A DNA stretch of 35,678 bases from an uncultured Bacteroidales bacterium. GTDB lineage: Bacteria; Bacteroidota; Bacteroidia; Bacteroidales; ML635J-15. The position numbers and the translations under genes are program-made. The notes under the pieces are model-generated. The model was not told where the DNA came from and ran no database searches. It saw only the letters and a list, made by a program, of their open reading frames with translations. Positions 16,042 through 25,500 of the stretch are shown here, one piece after another; the first letter of the stretch is position 1; each line of letters starts with the position of its first letter. The stretch spans positions 1 through 35,678 of the forward strand of contig CALJNE010000059.1 in assembly GCA_937982115.1 (NCBI GenBank). The letters are read 5' to 3'.

Positions 16042-16980
16042 CTATTTTTTCTTAAGAACTAATTTAAATTTCATTTTTTGTATAAATTGAACACATGGTT
16101 CTACAATGTCAGGATTAATAACAATATCAAAATTTGAATAAGAAAGCCTATCATAAAACAAATTTATTTTTTCATTTGGATTAACATACGTAATCTCGGT
16201 TGAATTTGGCGAAAGAACTTCGTAATTTATAGGCATATATGACGTAAATAAAGTATATTGATTATTTGGGAAAATACAATAACTACTTTCTTCAATTGAT
16301 TTAAAGTTAGCGTCAAAACTTATTCCTAATTCTGCTAATTCTTGTGTATAAACTTTTAATAGCTTAACACATTCACCTCTTAAAATCTTTAGTGGGCTTT
16401 GTTGATCAGTAACAATATGTTCGACTCTTATGACATCATATATCTCATTTTTTGCAGCAATTTTAATGTAATAATCACTGAGACTACGCTCTTTATAATA
16501 AATATGGATATTTTTTTTGAGTTCATATCCTTTTGGAACTTCTATAAGTTTTTTGCTGAAAATCTTTTTTTCTTTTTCACGTGAAAATATTGGCGTTTGA
16601 GAAATAAAGTCAACATATATATCTTTTTTATCTACTCCTATTTCGTTTATAAATGCATTTATTCTCTGATCCATTAAATCATAAGCTGCTTCAAGATCTT
16701 TTGCAACTTGAGATACACCCAAAATCATTATAAAAGCATCAGGACGAACATTCATTATTGCTTTAACCTCTAAATATATAACAGTATCATTCGCCGGTTG
16801 GGAATAATAATAATTATATGCTGATTGTATTATCCCTGAAGTAGTATTTATATCATATTCACGATACAAAGTTGAAGACTCGGATGATTTACTTTTTTGA
16901 TAATACCAATTTCCGGAAGCCTGACAAAATAAATTAATGCATATTATTATGCCAAGCATAAAAGTAAACAATGTTTTCAT
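16042..16980 (-). CDS. Secreted SIMPL/DUF541-like protein
   Basis: The ATG at 16980 gives 312 residues starting with a signal peptide (MKTLFTFMLGIIICINLFCQ). An upstream TTG at 17007 is less likely because it overlaps the candidate -7 element at 17005-17012. After a Tyr/Ser-rich N-terminus, IYLEVKAIMNVRPDAFIMILGVSQVAKDLEAA and INEIGVDKKDIYVDFISQTPIF resemble the SIMPL (DUF541) pattern: a PD.a.v.lgV strand, an eA helix and an IG...DI turn. SIMPL proteins are periplasmic or outer-membrane-associated and mostly of unknown function. It heads the operon with the heptose kinase and acyltransferase, so an envelope role is plausible. The SIMPL assignment is by pattern only. Confidence 0.65.
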   Translation of the reverse strand: MKTLFTFMLGIIICINLFCQASGNWYYQKSKSSESSTLYREYDINTTSGIIQSAYNYYYSQPANDTVIYLEVKAIMNVRPDAFIMILGVSQVAKDLEAAYDLMDQRINAFINEIGVDKKDIYVDFISQTPIFSREKEKKIFSKKLIEVPKGYELKKNIHIYYKERSLSDYYIKIAAKNEIYDVIRVEHIVTDQQSPLKILRGECVKLLKVYTQELAELGISFDANFKSIEESSYCIFPNNQYTLFTSYMPINYEVLSPNSTEITYVNPNEKINLFYDRLSYSNFDIVINPDIVEPCVQFIQKMKFKLVLKKK

Positions 16981-17004
16981 AAATTTGTTATTTAATATTA
17001 TTGC

Positions 17005-17012
17005 CAAAATTA
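17005..17012 (-). promoter_or_regulatory. Candidate -7 element of the SIMPL-heptose kinase-acyltransferase operon
   Basis: Read on the minus strand this is TAATTTTG, a match to TAnnTTTG, placing the start of transcription near 17000, about 20 bases before the ATG at 16980. No clear TTTG is seen at -33. Confidence 0.45.
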
Positions 17013-17105
17013 AACAATTTATGCATAATGTTAAAAAATTAAATTTTATTGAAACAAAATTTTTATTATTTCGTATAGAGGTATAGTTTTTGATAAAATT
17101 AAATT

Positions 17106-17471
17106 ATGAAAAAATTTTTCAACATATCACTCCTACTGTTATTATCATTAACTGTTTTAGGTTTAAGACCTTTTCCGATTGATGATATAAAGTATTTTTT
17201 TGATTCATCAGGATCTCCTAAAATTCAGATTTCTGCTCCGGCTCCAAATCCGGTTTATGACTATGCTACAATTAATTATCAAATTCCCGAAAACGAATTT
17301 GCAGAAATAGCAATATTTAACTTTACAGGGTTGAAATTAAAATCTTATAAAATTAGTGGTAACGAAAATTCCTTATTAATTGATTGTACTGATTTACAAT
17401 CCGGAGTATATTTTGTAAGCCTAATTTATCAGGATAAAAATGTAGATTCCAAAAAGTTGGTAAAAAAATAG
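17106..17471 (+). CDS. Mini-protein: signal peptide plus T9SS type A-like sorting domain
   Basis: A 121-residue protein with a signal peptide (about 1-20, MKKFFNISLLLLLSLTVLGL) and a short linker. From about residue 39 to the end it is a strand-rich domain of the type A sorting (Por secretion C-terminal) pattern: PAPNPVYDYATINYQI at 45-60, AIFNFTGLKLKSYKI at 69-83, LQSGVYFVSLIYQ near 98-109 and a Lys-rich end (SKKLVKK). In normal T9SS cargo this domain follows a large passenger; here almost nothing lies between the two ends. It is divergent from the SIMPL operon and followed by its own terminator. Possible roles: a stand-alone sorting-domain protein with signalling or assembly function, or the remnant of a larger cargo gene. 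Confidence 0.8.
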   Translation: MKKFFNISLLLLLSLTVLGLRPFPIDDIKYFFDSSGSPKIQISAPAPNPVYDYATINYQIPENEFAEIAIFNFTGLKLKSYKISGNENSLLIDCTDLQSGVYFVSLIYQDKNVDSKKLVKK

Positions 17472-17493
17472 TTTTCATAATTCTTGTTTTTAG

Positions 17494-17526
17494 CCGGCAT
17501 TATTTTTTTGTAATGCCGGTTTTTTA
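17494..17526 (+). terminator. Terminator after the sorting-domain mini-gene
   Basis: CCGGCATTA (17494-17502) pairs perfectly with TAATGCCGG (17511-17519) and is followed by a T run through 17525. It lies 22 bases after the stop at 17471. Confidence 0.9.
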
Positions 17527-17538
17527 TTGATAATTTTG
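17507..17538 (+). promoter_or_regulatory. dapD operon promoter, overlapping the upstream terminator
   Basis: TTTG at 17507-17510 and TAATTTTG at 17531-17538 are exactly 20 bases apart, a very good Bacteroidota -33/-7 pair. The -33 element is in the loop of the preceding terminator. The transcript would start near 17543, about 18 bases before the dapD ATG. Confidence 0.65.
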
Positions 17539-17560
17539 AAACTTGTTAAATTTAATATAA

Positions 17561-18382
17561 ATGGATATCACACAAATAAAAAATCTAGTAAATTCAGGCT
17601 GGGACGACAGAAGTCTTTTAAATGAAAGCAGCACTGTAAAAGCGATAGAAACAGTTATTGATTTGCTTGATAAAGGAGAATTAAGAGTAGCCGAAAAAAT
17701 TTCGGGGAAATGGCAGGTAAACGATTGGATAAAAAAAGCAGTTATACTTTACTTTCCTATCAAAAAAATGGAAAAATCAGAAATTGGGATCTTCGAATAT
17801 CATGATAAAATTCCTTTAAAAAAGAATTATGATAAATTGGGAGTACGAGTTGTTCCGAATGCAGTTGCAAGATATGGTTCGTATTTGGCTCCCGGTGTAA
17901 TAATGATGCCGTCTTATGTTAATATTGGTGCTTATGTTGACTCAGGAACAATGGTTGATACCTGGGCTACAGTAGGGTCTTGTGCTCAAATAGGAAAAAA
18001 TGTTCACCTTTCCGGTGGAGTTGGTATCGGAGGAGTGCTTGAACCTGTGCAAGCAGCTCCGGTTATTATTGAAGATAATTGCTTTATTGGATCAAGATGT
18101 ATTATTGTTGAAGGAGTAAGGATTGGCGAAGAAGCCGTTCTCGGTGCAAACGTAGTTATAACCGCCTCAACAAAAATTATTGATGTTTCGTGCGAAGTTC
18201 CGGTTGAATATACAGGTTTTGTTCCCCCCAAATCTGTGGTTATTCCGGGAAGTATTCCTAAAAAATTTGCTGCCGGCACATACAACGTTCAATGTGCTTT
18301 GATTATCGGAAAACGAAAAGAATCTACCGATAAAAAGACTTCTCTGAACGATGCTTTGAGAACTTTTGAGGTTTCGGTATAA
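17561..18382 (+). CDS. dapD: 2,3,4,5-tetrahydropyridine-2,6-dicarboxylate N-succinyltransferase
   Basis: A 273-residue left-handed beta-helix enzyme that succinylates tetrahydrodipicolinate in the succinylase route to meso-diaminopimelate and lysine. The N-terminal helical domain contains KGELRVAEK and WQVNDWIKKAVILYF. From about residue 100 hexapeptide repeats run through MPSYVNIGAYVDSGTMVDTW and VGSCAQIGKNVHLSGGVGIGG. GVLEPVQAAPVIIEDN near 165-180 is the DapD signature. Length equals the family norm (about 270-275). It leads a run of five same-strand genes with gaps of 13, -4, 7 and 13 bases, though its partners there are not lysine genes. Confidence 0.95.
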   Translation: MDITQIKNLVNSGWDDRSLLNESSTVKAIETVIDLLDKGELRVAEKISGKWQVNDWIKKAVILYFPIKKMEKSEIGIFEYHDKIPLKKNYDKLGVRVVPNAVARYGSYLAPGVIMMPSYVNIGAYVDSGTMVDTWATVGSCAQIGKNVHLSGGVGIGGVLEPVQAAPVIIEDNCFIGSRCIIVEGVRIGEEAVLGANVVITASTKIIDVSCEVPVEYTGFVPPKSVVIPGSIPKKFAAGTYNVQCALIIGKRKESTDKKTSLNDALRTFEVSV

Positions 18383-18395
18383 TATTTATTAATTT

Positions 18396-19505
18396 ATGCG
18401 TATAGGATTTGATGCAAAGAGGGCTTTTGTTAATTCCACCGGACTTGGTAATTACAGCCGGGATATCATTAGGGGATTTAATCATTATTTCCCCGAAAAT
18501 GAATATTATCTCTTTACTCCTCTCAAAGAAACTTCACTTCTGGAAAATGAATATGTAAAAAACATTGTATCTTCAAAATATGTGTCAAAACTTGGTAAAG
18601 CATTTTGGAGAACATTATCTATTCCTTCAAAAATAAACGAATTAAATCTCGACATATATCACGGATTAAGTAACGAATTGCCATTAAACATAAATAAGGC
18701 AAAAGTTAAAAAGCTTGTTACTATACACGATCTAATTTTCATAAAATTTCCTCAACTATATCCTTTTGTTGATAGAAAAATTTATCACAGAAAGTTTTTC
18801 CTTGCCTGTAAAAATGCAGATACAATAATTGCCACAAGCGAACAAACAAAACTCGATATAATAAGATATTTCGGAATTAACGAAAAAAAAATACAGGTTG
18901 TTTATCAGTCTTACAACAGTATTTTTGATAAACGCTTTAGTCAGGAAGAAAAATTAAAAATCCTAAAAAAATATAATCTTCCCCAAAGATATATTTTAAC
19001 CGTTGGAACTATAGAAGAGAGGAAAAACACTCTCAATGTTGTTAAGGCATTATATTATTATAATCTTGACATAAAATATGTCTTAATAGGAAAATACACA
19101 CCTTACTGTCGAAAAGTGGAGGAATACGCACGTGAAAAAGGGATTTCGGACAGAATAATCATCCAAAATAATGTTAAAAACGAAGATTTACCGATAATCT
19201 ATCAAAATTCCGAAATTTTTATTTACCCATCAATTTATGAAGGTTTTGGGATACCTATTTTAGAAGCATTTGCTTCAGAGACTCCGGTAATTACAGCTGA
19301 TCACGGCAGCACGGCAGAAATTGCAGGTAAAGCTGCTGTTCAAACCGAAGTACATAATTCGAAAGCTATTGGAATTGCAATAAAAACATTGCTTGAAAGT
19401 TCGGAGCTAAGAGAAATATTGAAAAACGACGGAATAGAAAGGCTAAAACTATTTGATAGAAAAACAGTTATAAATAATCTAAATAATATTTACAATAGTT
19501 TATGA
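18396..19505 (+). CDS. GT4 family glycosyltransferase
   Basis: A 369-residue GT-B enzyme with no signal peptide. The N-terminus GFDAKRAFVNSTGLGNYSRDI carries the Gly-rich donor-side loop. HGLSNELPL and TIHDLIF sit in the acceptor domain. TVGTIEERKN near 204 begins the second Rossmann domain, and EGFGIPILEA supplies the retaining GT4 EX7E pair (E282, E290). It probably adds a hexose or mannose-like residue in a surface polysaccharide or glycoprotein glycan, but donor and acceptor cannot be read. Its last 4 bases overlap tsaC, implying coupled translation within the dapD operon. Confidence 0.88.
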   Translation: MRIGFDAKRAFVNSTGLGNYSRDIIRGFNHYFPENEYYLFTPLKETSLLENEYVKNIVSSKYVSKLGKAFWRTLSIPSKINELNLDIYHGLSNELPLNINKAKVKKLVTIHDLIFIKFPQLYPFVDRKIYHRKFFLACKNADTIIATSEQTKLDIIRYFGINEKKIQVVYQSYNSIFDKRFSQEEKLKILKKYNLPQRYILTVGTIEERKNTLNVVKALYYYNLDIKYVLIGKYTPYCRKVEEYAREKGISDRIIIQNNVKNEDLPIIYQNSEIFIYPSIYEGFGIPILEAFASETPVITADHGSTAEIAGKAAVQTEVHNSKAIGIAIKTLLESSELREILKNDGIERLKLFDRKTVINNLNNIYNSL

Positions 19506-20062
19506 AAGAAATTATTTCCGAAGCTGTGAGTGTTTTAAAAAAAGGGGGAGTAATTTTGTATCCCACAGATACTATTTGGGGACTTGGTTGTGATCCCACA
19601 AACGAATCTGCAATTGCTGCAATTTATAACATTAAAGCGAGAGACCCCTTAAAAAGTATGATTGTTCTGGCAAACTCAATTGAAATGATTAAAAATTACG
19701 TTTACGAAATCCCTGATGAAGCCTTAACCCTAATAGAAGTTTCTGACAAACCCCTTACAATAATTTATCCTCGAGCTAAAAATCTCTCTCCAAACATTTG
19801 TGCAACGGATGGAAGTATTGGAATAAGAATCCCAAAAGATGAATTCTGTCTGAAACTTATTGAAGAATTTGGCAAACCAATAGTATCTACATCTGCAAAT
19901 ACAAGTGGCAGAAGATCCCCGCTCGGATACTTTGACATAGAAAATGAAATAAAATTAGCAGTGGATTATATCGTTCCTCTAAGGCTCGAAGAACTCAGTA
20001 ACTCTTCGGGATCGCAAATAGTTAAAATTGAAAAAAACGGAGAATTACAAATAATTAGATAG
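19502..20062 (+). CDS. tsaC: L-threonylcarbamoyladenylate synthase (TsaC/Sua5 family)
   Basis: A 186-residue YrdC-domain protein making threonylcarbamoyl-AMP for the t6A modification of tRNAs decoding ANN codons. YPTDTIWGLG at 20-29, KARDP at 45-49 and STSANTSG at 129-136 are the nucleotide- and threonine-binding motifs of the family. It has the short TsaC form without the extra C-terminal Sua5 domain. It overlaps the GT4 gene by 4 bases and is followed 7 bases later by prmC; tsaC-type genes are often found beside prmC in bacteria. Confidence 0.93.
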   Translation: MKEIISEAVSVLKKGGVILYPTDTIWGLGCDPTNESAIAAIYNIKARDPLKSMIVLANSIEMIKNYVYEIPDEALTLIEVSDKPLTIIYPRAKNLSPNICATDGSIGIRIPKDEFCLKLIEEFGKPIVSTSANTSGRRSPLGYFDIENEIKLAVDYIVPLRLEELSNSSGSQIVKIEKNGELQIIR

Positions 20063-20069
20063 AAAGTTA

Positions 20070-20945
20070 ATGATAAGTTTTCGTGCAATTCATAAAAACA
20101 CAATTGAAAATCTAAAAACTTTATATACTGTTTATGAATGTGAAACTATTTCATATCTTTTAATTGAAAATTTAACCAAACTAAACAAAACCAAAATAAT
20201 CTTAAATTTTGATGAGTCTTTTCCGGAAAAAATTTTGGATAAGTATTTACATTCGATTGAAAGGTTAAAAAATGGAGAACCTATTCAGTATATTACAAAT
20301 CAGGCTTATTTTTACGGGCGAGAATTTTTTGTTAACCCTTCAGTTTTAATTCCACGACAAGAAACCGAAATTTTGGTTAAAGAAACAATAGATATCTGTA
20401 CGAACAAGTCTCTAAAAAATCCAAAGATTCTTGATATAGGAACAGGAAGCGGATGCATCGCTATAAGTTTAAAAAAAGAAATTCCGGATGCGGATGTTTA
20501 TGCACTGGATGTTTCGCCTGAAGCGATTGAAATTGCTAAAAAAAATAGCACTACTCACAATACCGATATAGTTCTTGCCATTTATGATGTTTTCTCAAAT
20601 AAAAATTTTCCGTTCGAAGGGATAAAATTTGACATTATTGTCTCAAACCCGCCTTACGTAACAGAAAGTGAAAAAAAACTTATGCATAAGAATGTAACCT
20701 TATTTGAACCGGCATTAGCACTTTATGTTGAAGACAATGACCCATTAATTTTTTACAACTCAATTTCGGAATTAGCAAAATATATTTTAACAACACCAGG
20801 ATACTTAGTTTATGAAATAAACGAAAATTTCTCTGAAGAGGTTTCGAAAATTAATCTTGGCAAAGGATTTGTAAAAAATCTGGTAATTTCTGATTTAAAT
20901 AATAAAAATCGTGTAATTGTATCAATAAATTCATTAAATTTGTAA
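20070..20945 (+). CDS. prmC: Peptide chain release factor N5-glutamine methyltransferase
   Basis: A 291-residue SAM-dependent methyltransferase acting on the GGQ glutamine of release factors RF1 and RF2. The N-terminal helical domain (1-85) includes the typical GEPIQYIT stretch. LIPRQETE at 93-100, SAM-binding LDIGTGSG at 121-128 and catalytic NPPY at 193-196 identify PrmC/HemK and separate it from PrmB. Full length and intact. It sits in the dapD operon between tsaC and a lipoprotein gene; the link with tsaC is a common translation-related pairing. Confidence 0.95.
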   Translation: MISFRAIHKNTIENLKTLYTVYECETISYLLIENLTKLNKTKIILNFDESFPEKILDKYLHSIERLKNGEPIQYITNQAYFYGREFFVNPSVLIPRQETEILVKETIDICTNKSLKNPKILDIGTGSGCIAISLKKEIPDADVYALDVSPEAIEIAKKNSTTHNTDIVLAIYDVFSNKNFPFEGIKFDIIVSNPPYVTESEKKLMHKNVTLFEPALALYVEDNDPLIFYNSISELAKYILTTPGYLVYEINENFSEEVSKINLGKGFVKNLVISDLNNKNRVIVSINSLNL

Positions 20946-20958
20946 AAAAAGAAAAAAT

Positions 20959-21642
20959 ATGAAAAAAATCGCTTTACTTATCGCCGCATTCAGCACTTTA
21001 ATGTTTATTTTTATTGCTTGCGAACGTGAAAACAGTTCAGATGTAAATCAAGATCGTATTTATGCTTTATATGAAATTTATTATGATAAAACAGAAGACG
21101 TTAGCTATGCCAGAGCTTCATTTTTCTTTGGCAGTATAACAGGAACAAAATTACAATTAAGCTCTCCAAGTAATGTAAAATTCAACAATGTTGAAATGGG
21201 ATTTAAGAATGCTCTTGCCTATTACGAAACCAGTAATGCAGGATTTATTGAACAAGGCACTTTTGTTTGGACAGACCTCGATGGCAACAGCTTTACGAAC
21301 ATCGCAACAGTAAAAACAATTGATTTGCCCGAAAATATGGATACGATTACCAAAGGTCAGGCTTATGAACTAACTTGGATTGGAGAGCCTTTAGGTAGTG
21401 ATGAAAATGTTTGGGTTTTTATTAACGGACAAATGGAAAATGATGAAGTTAATGCATATCAAACAACTCCGGGAGCCACAAAAGTAATTCTTACCTCTAC
21501 TCAAACCAATAGATTATCGGTAGGAACAAATCAAATATTCATTCAACGCCGAAACAATACAGAAGCTCAAGAAAAAACTTCTGCAGGAGCTAAATGTGCC
21601 GGGATTTACAAATCTCAAACCTACAATATCGAGGTAAAATAA
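20959..21642 (+). CDS. Lipoprotein of unknown function
   Basis: A 227-residue protein with a lipoprotein signal: MKKIALLIAAFSTLMFIFIA followed by C21. The residues after Cys (ERENSSD) are acidic, as in surface-exported Bacteroidota lipoproteins, so the mature protein may face outward. The rest is strand-rich with many aromatic residues (IYALYEIYYD near 32-42, and later VWVFINGQMENDE); no known domain is recognised. Thirteen bases after prmC and followed by a strong terminator, it is the last gene of the dapD run. Confidence 0.78.
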   Translation: MKKIALLIAAFSTLMFIFIACERENSSDVNQDRIYALYEIYYDKTEDVSYARASFFFGSITGTKLQLSSPSNVKFNNVEMGFKNALAYYETSNAGFIEQGTFVWTDLDGNSFTNIATVKTIDLPENMDTITKGQAYELTWIGEPLGSDENVWVFINGQMENDEVNAYQTTPGATKVILTSTQTNRLSVGTNQIFIQRRNNTEAQEKTSAGAKCAGIYKSQTYNIEVK

Positions 21643-21665
21643 TCTTGAAAATCTATTTTGTTTAT

Positions 21666-21699
21666 TAAAAAGGAGAGTGAACAGCTCTCCTTTTTTTTT
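21666..21699 (+). terminator. Terminator of the dapD-prmC-lipoprotein operon
   Basis: AAAAAGGAGAG (21667-21677) pairs with CTCTCCTTTTT (21685-21695) around a 7-base loop, with a nine-base T run (21691-21699). It lies 24 bases after the lipoprotein stop. Confidence 0.92.
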
Positions 21700-21964
21700 C
21701 TGGGAGTGATTTTTCCTTTCATGTTATTATACTTTACAGGTTCTAATTTCCAAGTGTTTAAAAAATTCTAAAAAATATCATCACATTTTTAATGTTTTAT
21801 AACATATTTTCAATAATACCACACTCTTAAAGTCTTGTTTTACAGGCTCTTATAAAATGGCACTATAATTAGCACTATCTTTTTTAGAATCTGTCTAAAC
21901 AATCAATCTTACAATTAGGTTTAGAGTGTAAGAAAATTTTTTTAATAAAAAACATTTGTTGTGT
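21700..21964 (+). promoter_or_regulatory. Long upstream region of the adhesin cluster
   Basis: No gene seen. It holds GCACTAT repeated at 21860-21866 and 21872-21878 (12-base period), just before a T-rich stretch with a weak -7 match (TATCTTTT, 21876-21883). A 7-base inverted repeat, ACACTCT at 21821-21827 and AGAGTGT at 21923-21929, encloses both. These are the only structured elements between the terminator and the first ORF of the adhesin cluster, so they are the best place for its control. Confidence 0.4.
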
Positions 21965-22456
21965 ATGAAAAATATATTTGGTAGAAATTTAATAGCTGTT
22001 ATAATAATAACATTATCAATTGGCAATAGTTTTAGTCAAGAAATCAAAAATTTTGATTTAGTAAAAAATAAGGCTGTTACAATTGATTCACGAGAAAAAA
22101 TTTCTTTGAACAGTTTATATTTTGATAATAATCCGGCACTTATTGTATCAAAAGAAAAGACTTTCAAAACTACAAATGAAAGCCCATTAGTGCTTGAAAT
22201 CAATGCATCTGAGCTGAATTTAATAAAAGAAGACTTAAAAAACGACTTTAGTTCGATAGAGTTGATAAAAATATTTCATAATCATGGAGAAAAACCATAT
22301 CAATTACGAATGGACCTGAATGAATTATTTCCAAACCTGCGAGCAGTTGTTTTCCAGTGTGATTTCAGATGTAATGAAAAAGATGTAGAAGGTATTTTGA
22401 CAAATCAATCAAAAACAAGTGTTCAGTATTACTATTTAACAATTATACCGGATTAA
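21965..22456 (+). CDS. Small secreted protein upstream of the giant adhesin
   Basis: A 163-residue protein starting at the ATG 21965; an upstream in-frame TTG at 21956 adds only three residues and is less likely. Residues 1-25 are a signal peptide (KNIFGRNLIAVIIITLSIG, ending NSFSQ). The mature part (about 138 residues) contains LVLEINASELNLIKEDL and LFPNLRAVVFQCDFRC, with two cysteines three residues apart near the C-terminus that could form a disulfide. No known family is recognised. It precedes the 2811-residue adhesin by 60 bases on the same strand, so co-transcription and a partner role are possible but unproven. Confidence 0.7.
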   Translation: MKNIFGRNLIAVIIITLSIGNSFSQEIKNFDLVKNKAVTIDSREKISLNSLYFDNNPALIVSKEKTFKTTNESPLVLEINASELNLIKEDLKNDFSSIELIKIFHNHGEKPYQLRMDLNELFPNLRAVVFQCDFRCNEKDVEGILTNQSKTSVQYYYLTIIPD

Positions 22457-22516
22457 AAGATTAAAAATGATTGAGAAAGAAAGAAATAAAATAAAATAAA
22501 CTTAAAAATAAGAGTT

Positions 22517-25500
22517 ATGAAAAAGATTTTAATTACAATACTTATAACTACATTGTTTTTGCCATTTATAAACAGTCAGGTTATAGTTCCATTCACACAA
22601 AGAAGTTCTGTTAATACTCCGAATAAATACATATACAATGTAAGAGGCGATTTTACCTTAATCGGGAATACGAATCTTACACTTGCGAATTACGGAGATA
22701 ACACAGGAAATCATAATAATATGATTTATGTAGATGTTGATGCCGATCCTAACACATTAAATTCGTCATCAGCAACGCTACAATTTTCTACAGAAAATGG
22801 AGCGATACCAGAATGTTCAAATATAATTTTTGCAGGTTTATACTGGACAGGCAGAGCTCACGATGGAGGTACAAGTCCAATGGAATTTAATGTAACAAAA
22901 AATAGTGTTACTGTTAATTTTAATAAAAGACAAGTATTATTGAGAGGTCCCGGAGCTGGTGGTTACACAGTAATTACAGCAAATCAAAACGACATTTATT
23001 TTCCCGAAACTCAGCATGGACAAATGTATTCTGCTTTTGCAGAAATTACTGATTATGTAAAACAGTATGGTTTAGGAGAATATACTGTTGCCAACATAGC
23101 CCTTAGAGAAGGTGTTGGAGGAGGAACAGGATATTATGGAGGTTGGGGTCTTATTGTTATTTATGAAAATTCCAAAATGAAATGGAGGGACATTACCATT
23201 TTTGATGGACACGCATACGTAGCAGGAGGAATAACGGCAGATTTTACTATTCCTGTATCCGGATTTAACACTGTCCAGAGTGGGCAAGTAAACATGAAAC
23301 TTGGATTAGTTGCAGGAGAAGGAGATAGACCAATTCAGGGTGATTATTTTCAAATAAGAGACCATTCAAATACTAATTGGATAACCTTAAATCATGCAGG
23401 AAATTCAACCAATAACTTTTTTAATAGCTCAATTTTTACCGGTGGTAACCCACGAAATCCTAATCTGCTTAACAATACAGGATTGGATATATCAATGTTT
23501 AATATTCCTAATTCGGGGAACAGTGTTATTACAAACAACCAAACTTCTACTCAATTCAGATATGGGACTACTCAAGACACCTATGTTATATTTATGATGG
23601 CGATGTCGGTGGATGCATATATTCCAACTCCAGAAGCTCATGCACAAATTCAAAGTATAAATAACCTACCATATACTCCTGGCGATCCGTTAGTTATAGA
23701 ACCCGGTCAGGAAATTGAAATTACAATAGACATAAGAAATAAAGGTACCGAACCTATTGACAATGCAGAGGTAATTGTTCCAATACCATTTGCATCAACT
23801 TATGTCAGCAGTTCAAATCAGATATATTTTTCACCGTCGCCAAATCCAAATAATTTATATTTTGATCCAACACTTGGAGCAAATGGTTCGATTGTTTGGC
23901 AAATCGGGACTTTACCATTACCCGCCGATCCTAATGAACTTCTTGGTAAATTAACCTTTAAAATAAAAGCTACAGAAGATTGTACAATACTTGCCAATAC
24001 AAATTGCGATGCTCAAATTGTAGTTCAAGGACACATGAACGGTGTTGGTCAGATAAGTGGAACCTTATTGAATAATCTTGTTACAGTTCAAGGTTTTCAG
24101 ACTTCGGGATTATGTATAGGAGAACCAATATTAAATCCATTTATTTTCTCAATAAATTCCACAAATTTTGTTAATGATAATTGTTCTTCATCAAGCACAA
24201 ATTTACAATTTTTATTGTGTAATTTGACCGGTCCAAGCATTCCTATAACACAGATTTTAGGACATTTTCCTCCGGGATCAAGATTTTACAATCAATATCC
24301 CGTTACAACATCAACAATTGAATATACCATAAATAATCCATTTCCTGCGACATTAGGTACCACAACATATTATGCTGTACCTCCGGGGACAACAAGTTGT
24401 TATTTTGAATTCACGATTCAGGTACTTGATTTTACAAGTACTCCTACTGTAACAAGCCCGGTAGTTTACTGTCAGAATCAGACAGCTAATCCATTAACAG
24501 CAACACCGGGAGATCCTTCATATTTGCTATATTATTATTACAACATTAATGGAATACCTCAAACTTCCATAACACCTTCAACGGCAACTGTTGGAACATT
24601 CACATATTATGTAGCAGAAGCTTTATCCTCTTCTTGCATAAGTCCGAATAAAGTTCCTATACAGGTTATTGTAAATCCTTTACCAGAAGCTCCAACAGCT
24701 GTTTCCTCGAGCCATACCTCTGTTTGTTTTAACGAAACCGGAAACATAACTTTAACTGCAACAGGTGGTTCGGGAACTACACTTAACTGGTACACAGGCT
24801 CTTGTCAGGGAACACTAATTGGAACAGGAAATAATTTAAGCATTACAGCACCAACTTCAACTACAACATATTACGTAGCATGGCAAAATTCATGTGGAAT
24901 TTCTGACTGTGCAGAAGTAACTGTTACTGTATTGCCCGAAATAATTGTAAATCTTACAATTACTTCAGAAATTGCTTATTATAATGGTAATACCGGTGAA
25001 ATTACAGTAACTGCAACAGGAGGTACCCCATCTTACAGTTATAGTTTGAACGGAGGACCATTTGGACCTTCAAATGTTTTTAGCAACTTATACCCCGGTA
25101 ACTATACAGTGGTAGTAATGGATTCCGAAGGATGTACCGTAAGTTCTACAATTACAATAAACAATGCTTCTCAAATTATTGCAAACGATGATTTCGGTAC
25201 TATAAATGGATACACAGGAGGAACTGCAGTTGTAAATGTACTTTCAAATGACCTTTTGAATGGCAATCCCGTTGACCCTGCTGATGTTATATTAACATTC
25301 ATTAGTTCTACTGATCCTAACATTAGTTTAGTTGGACAGGATGTGGTTGTTGCCCCCGGAACCCCGGCAGGCACATATTATCTGGTTTATCAGATTTGTG
25401 AGCTTGCAAATCCTACTAATTGTGACCAGGCAACTGTTACTATTACGGTTATTCCACCACAAATCATTGCAAATGATGATTTTGCTTCAGGAATCAACGG

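Noticed and set aside
16399..16584. Phe/Ile-rich frame antisense to the SIMPL-like gene
   Set aside because: Low-complexity shadow of an AT-rich coding region.
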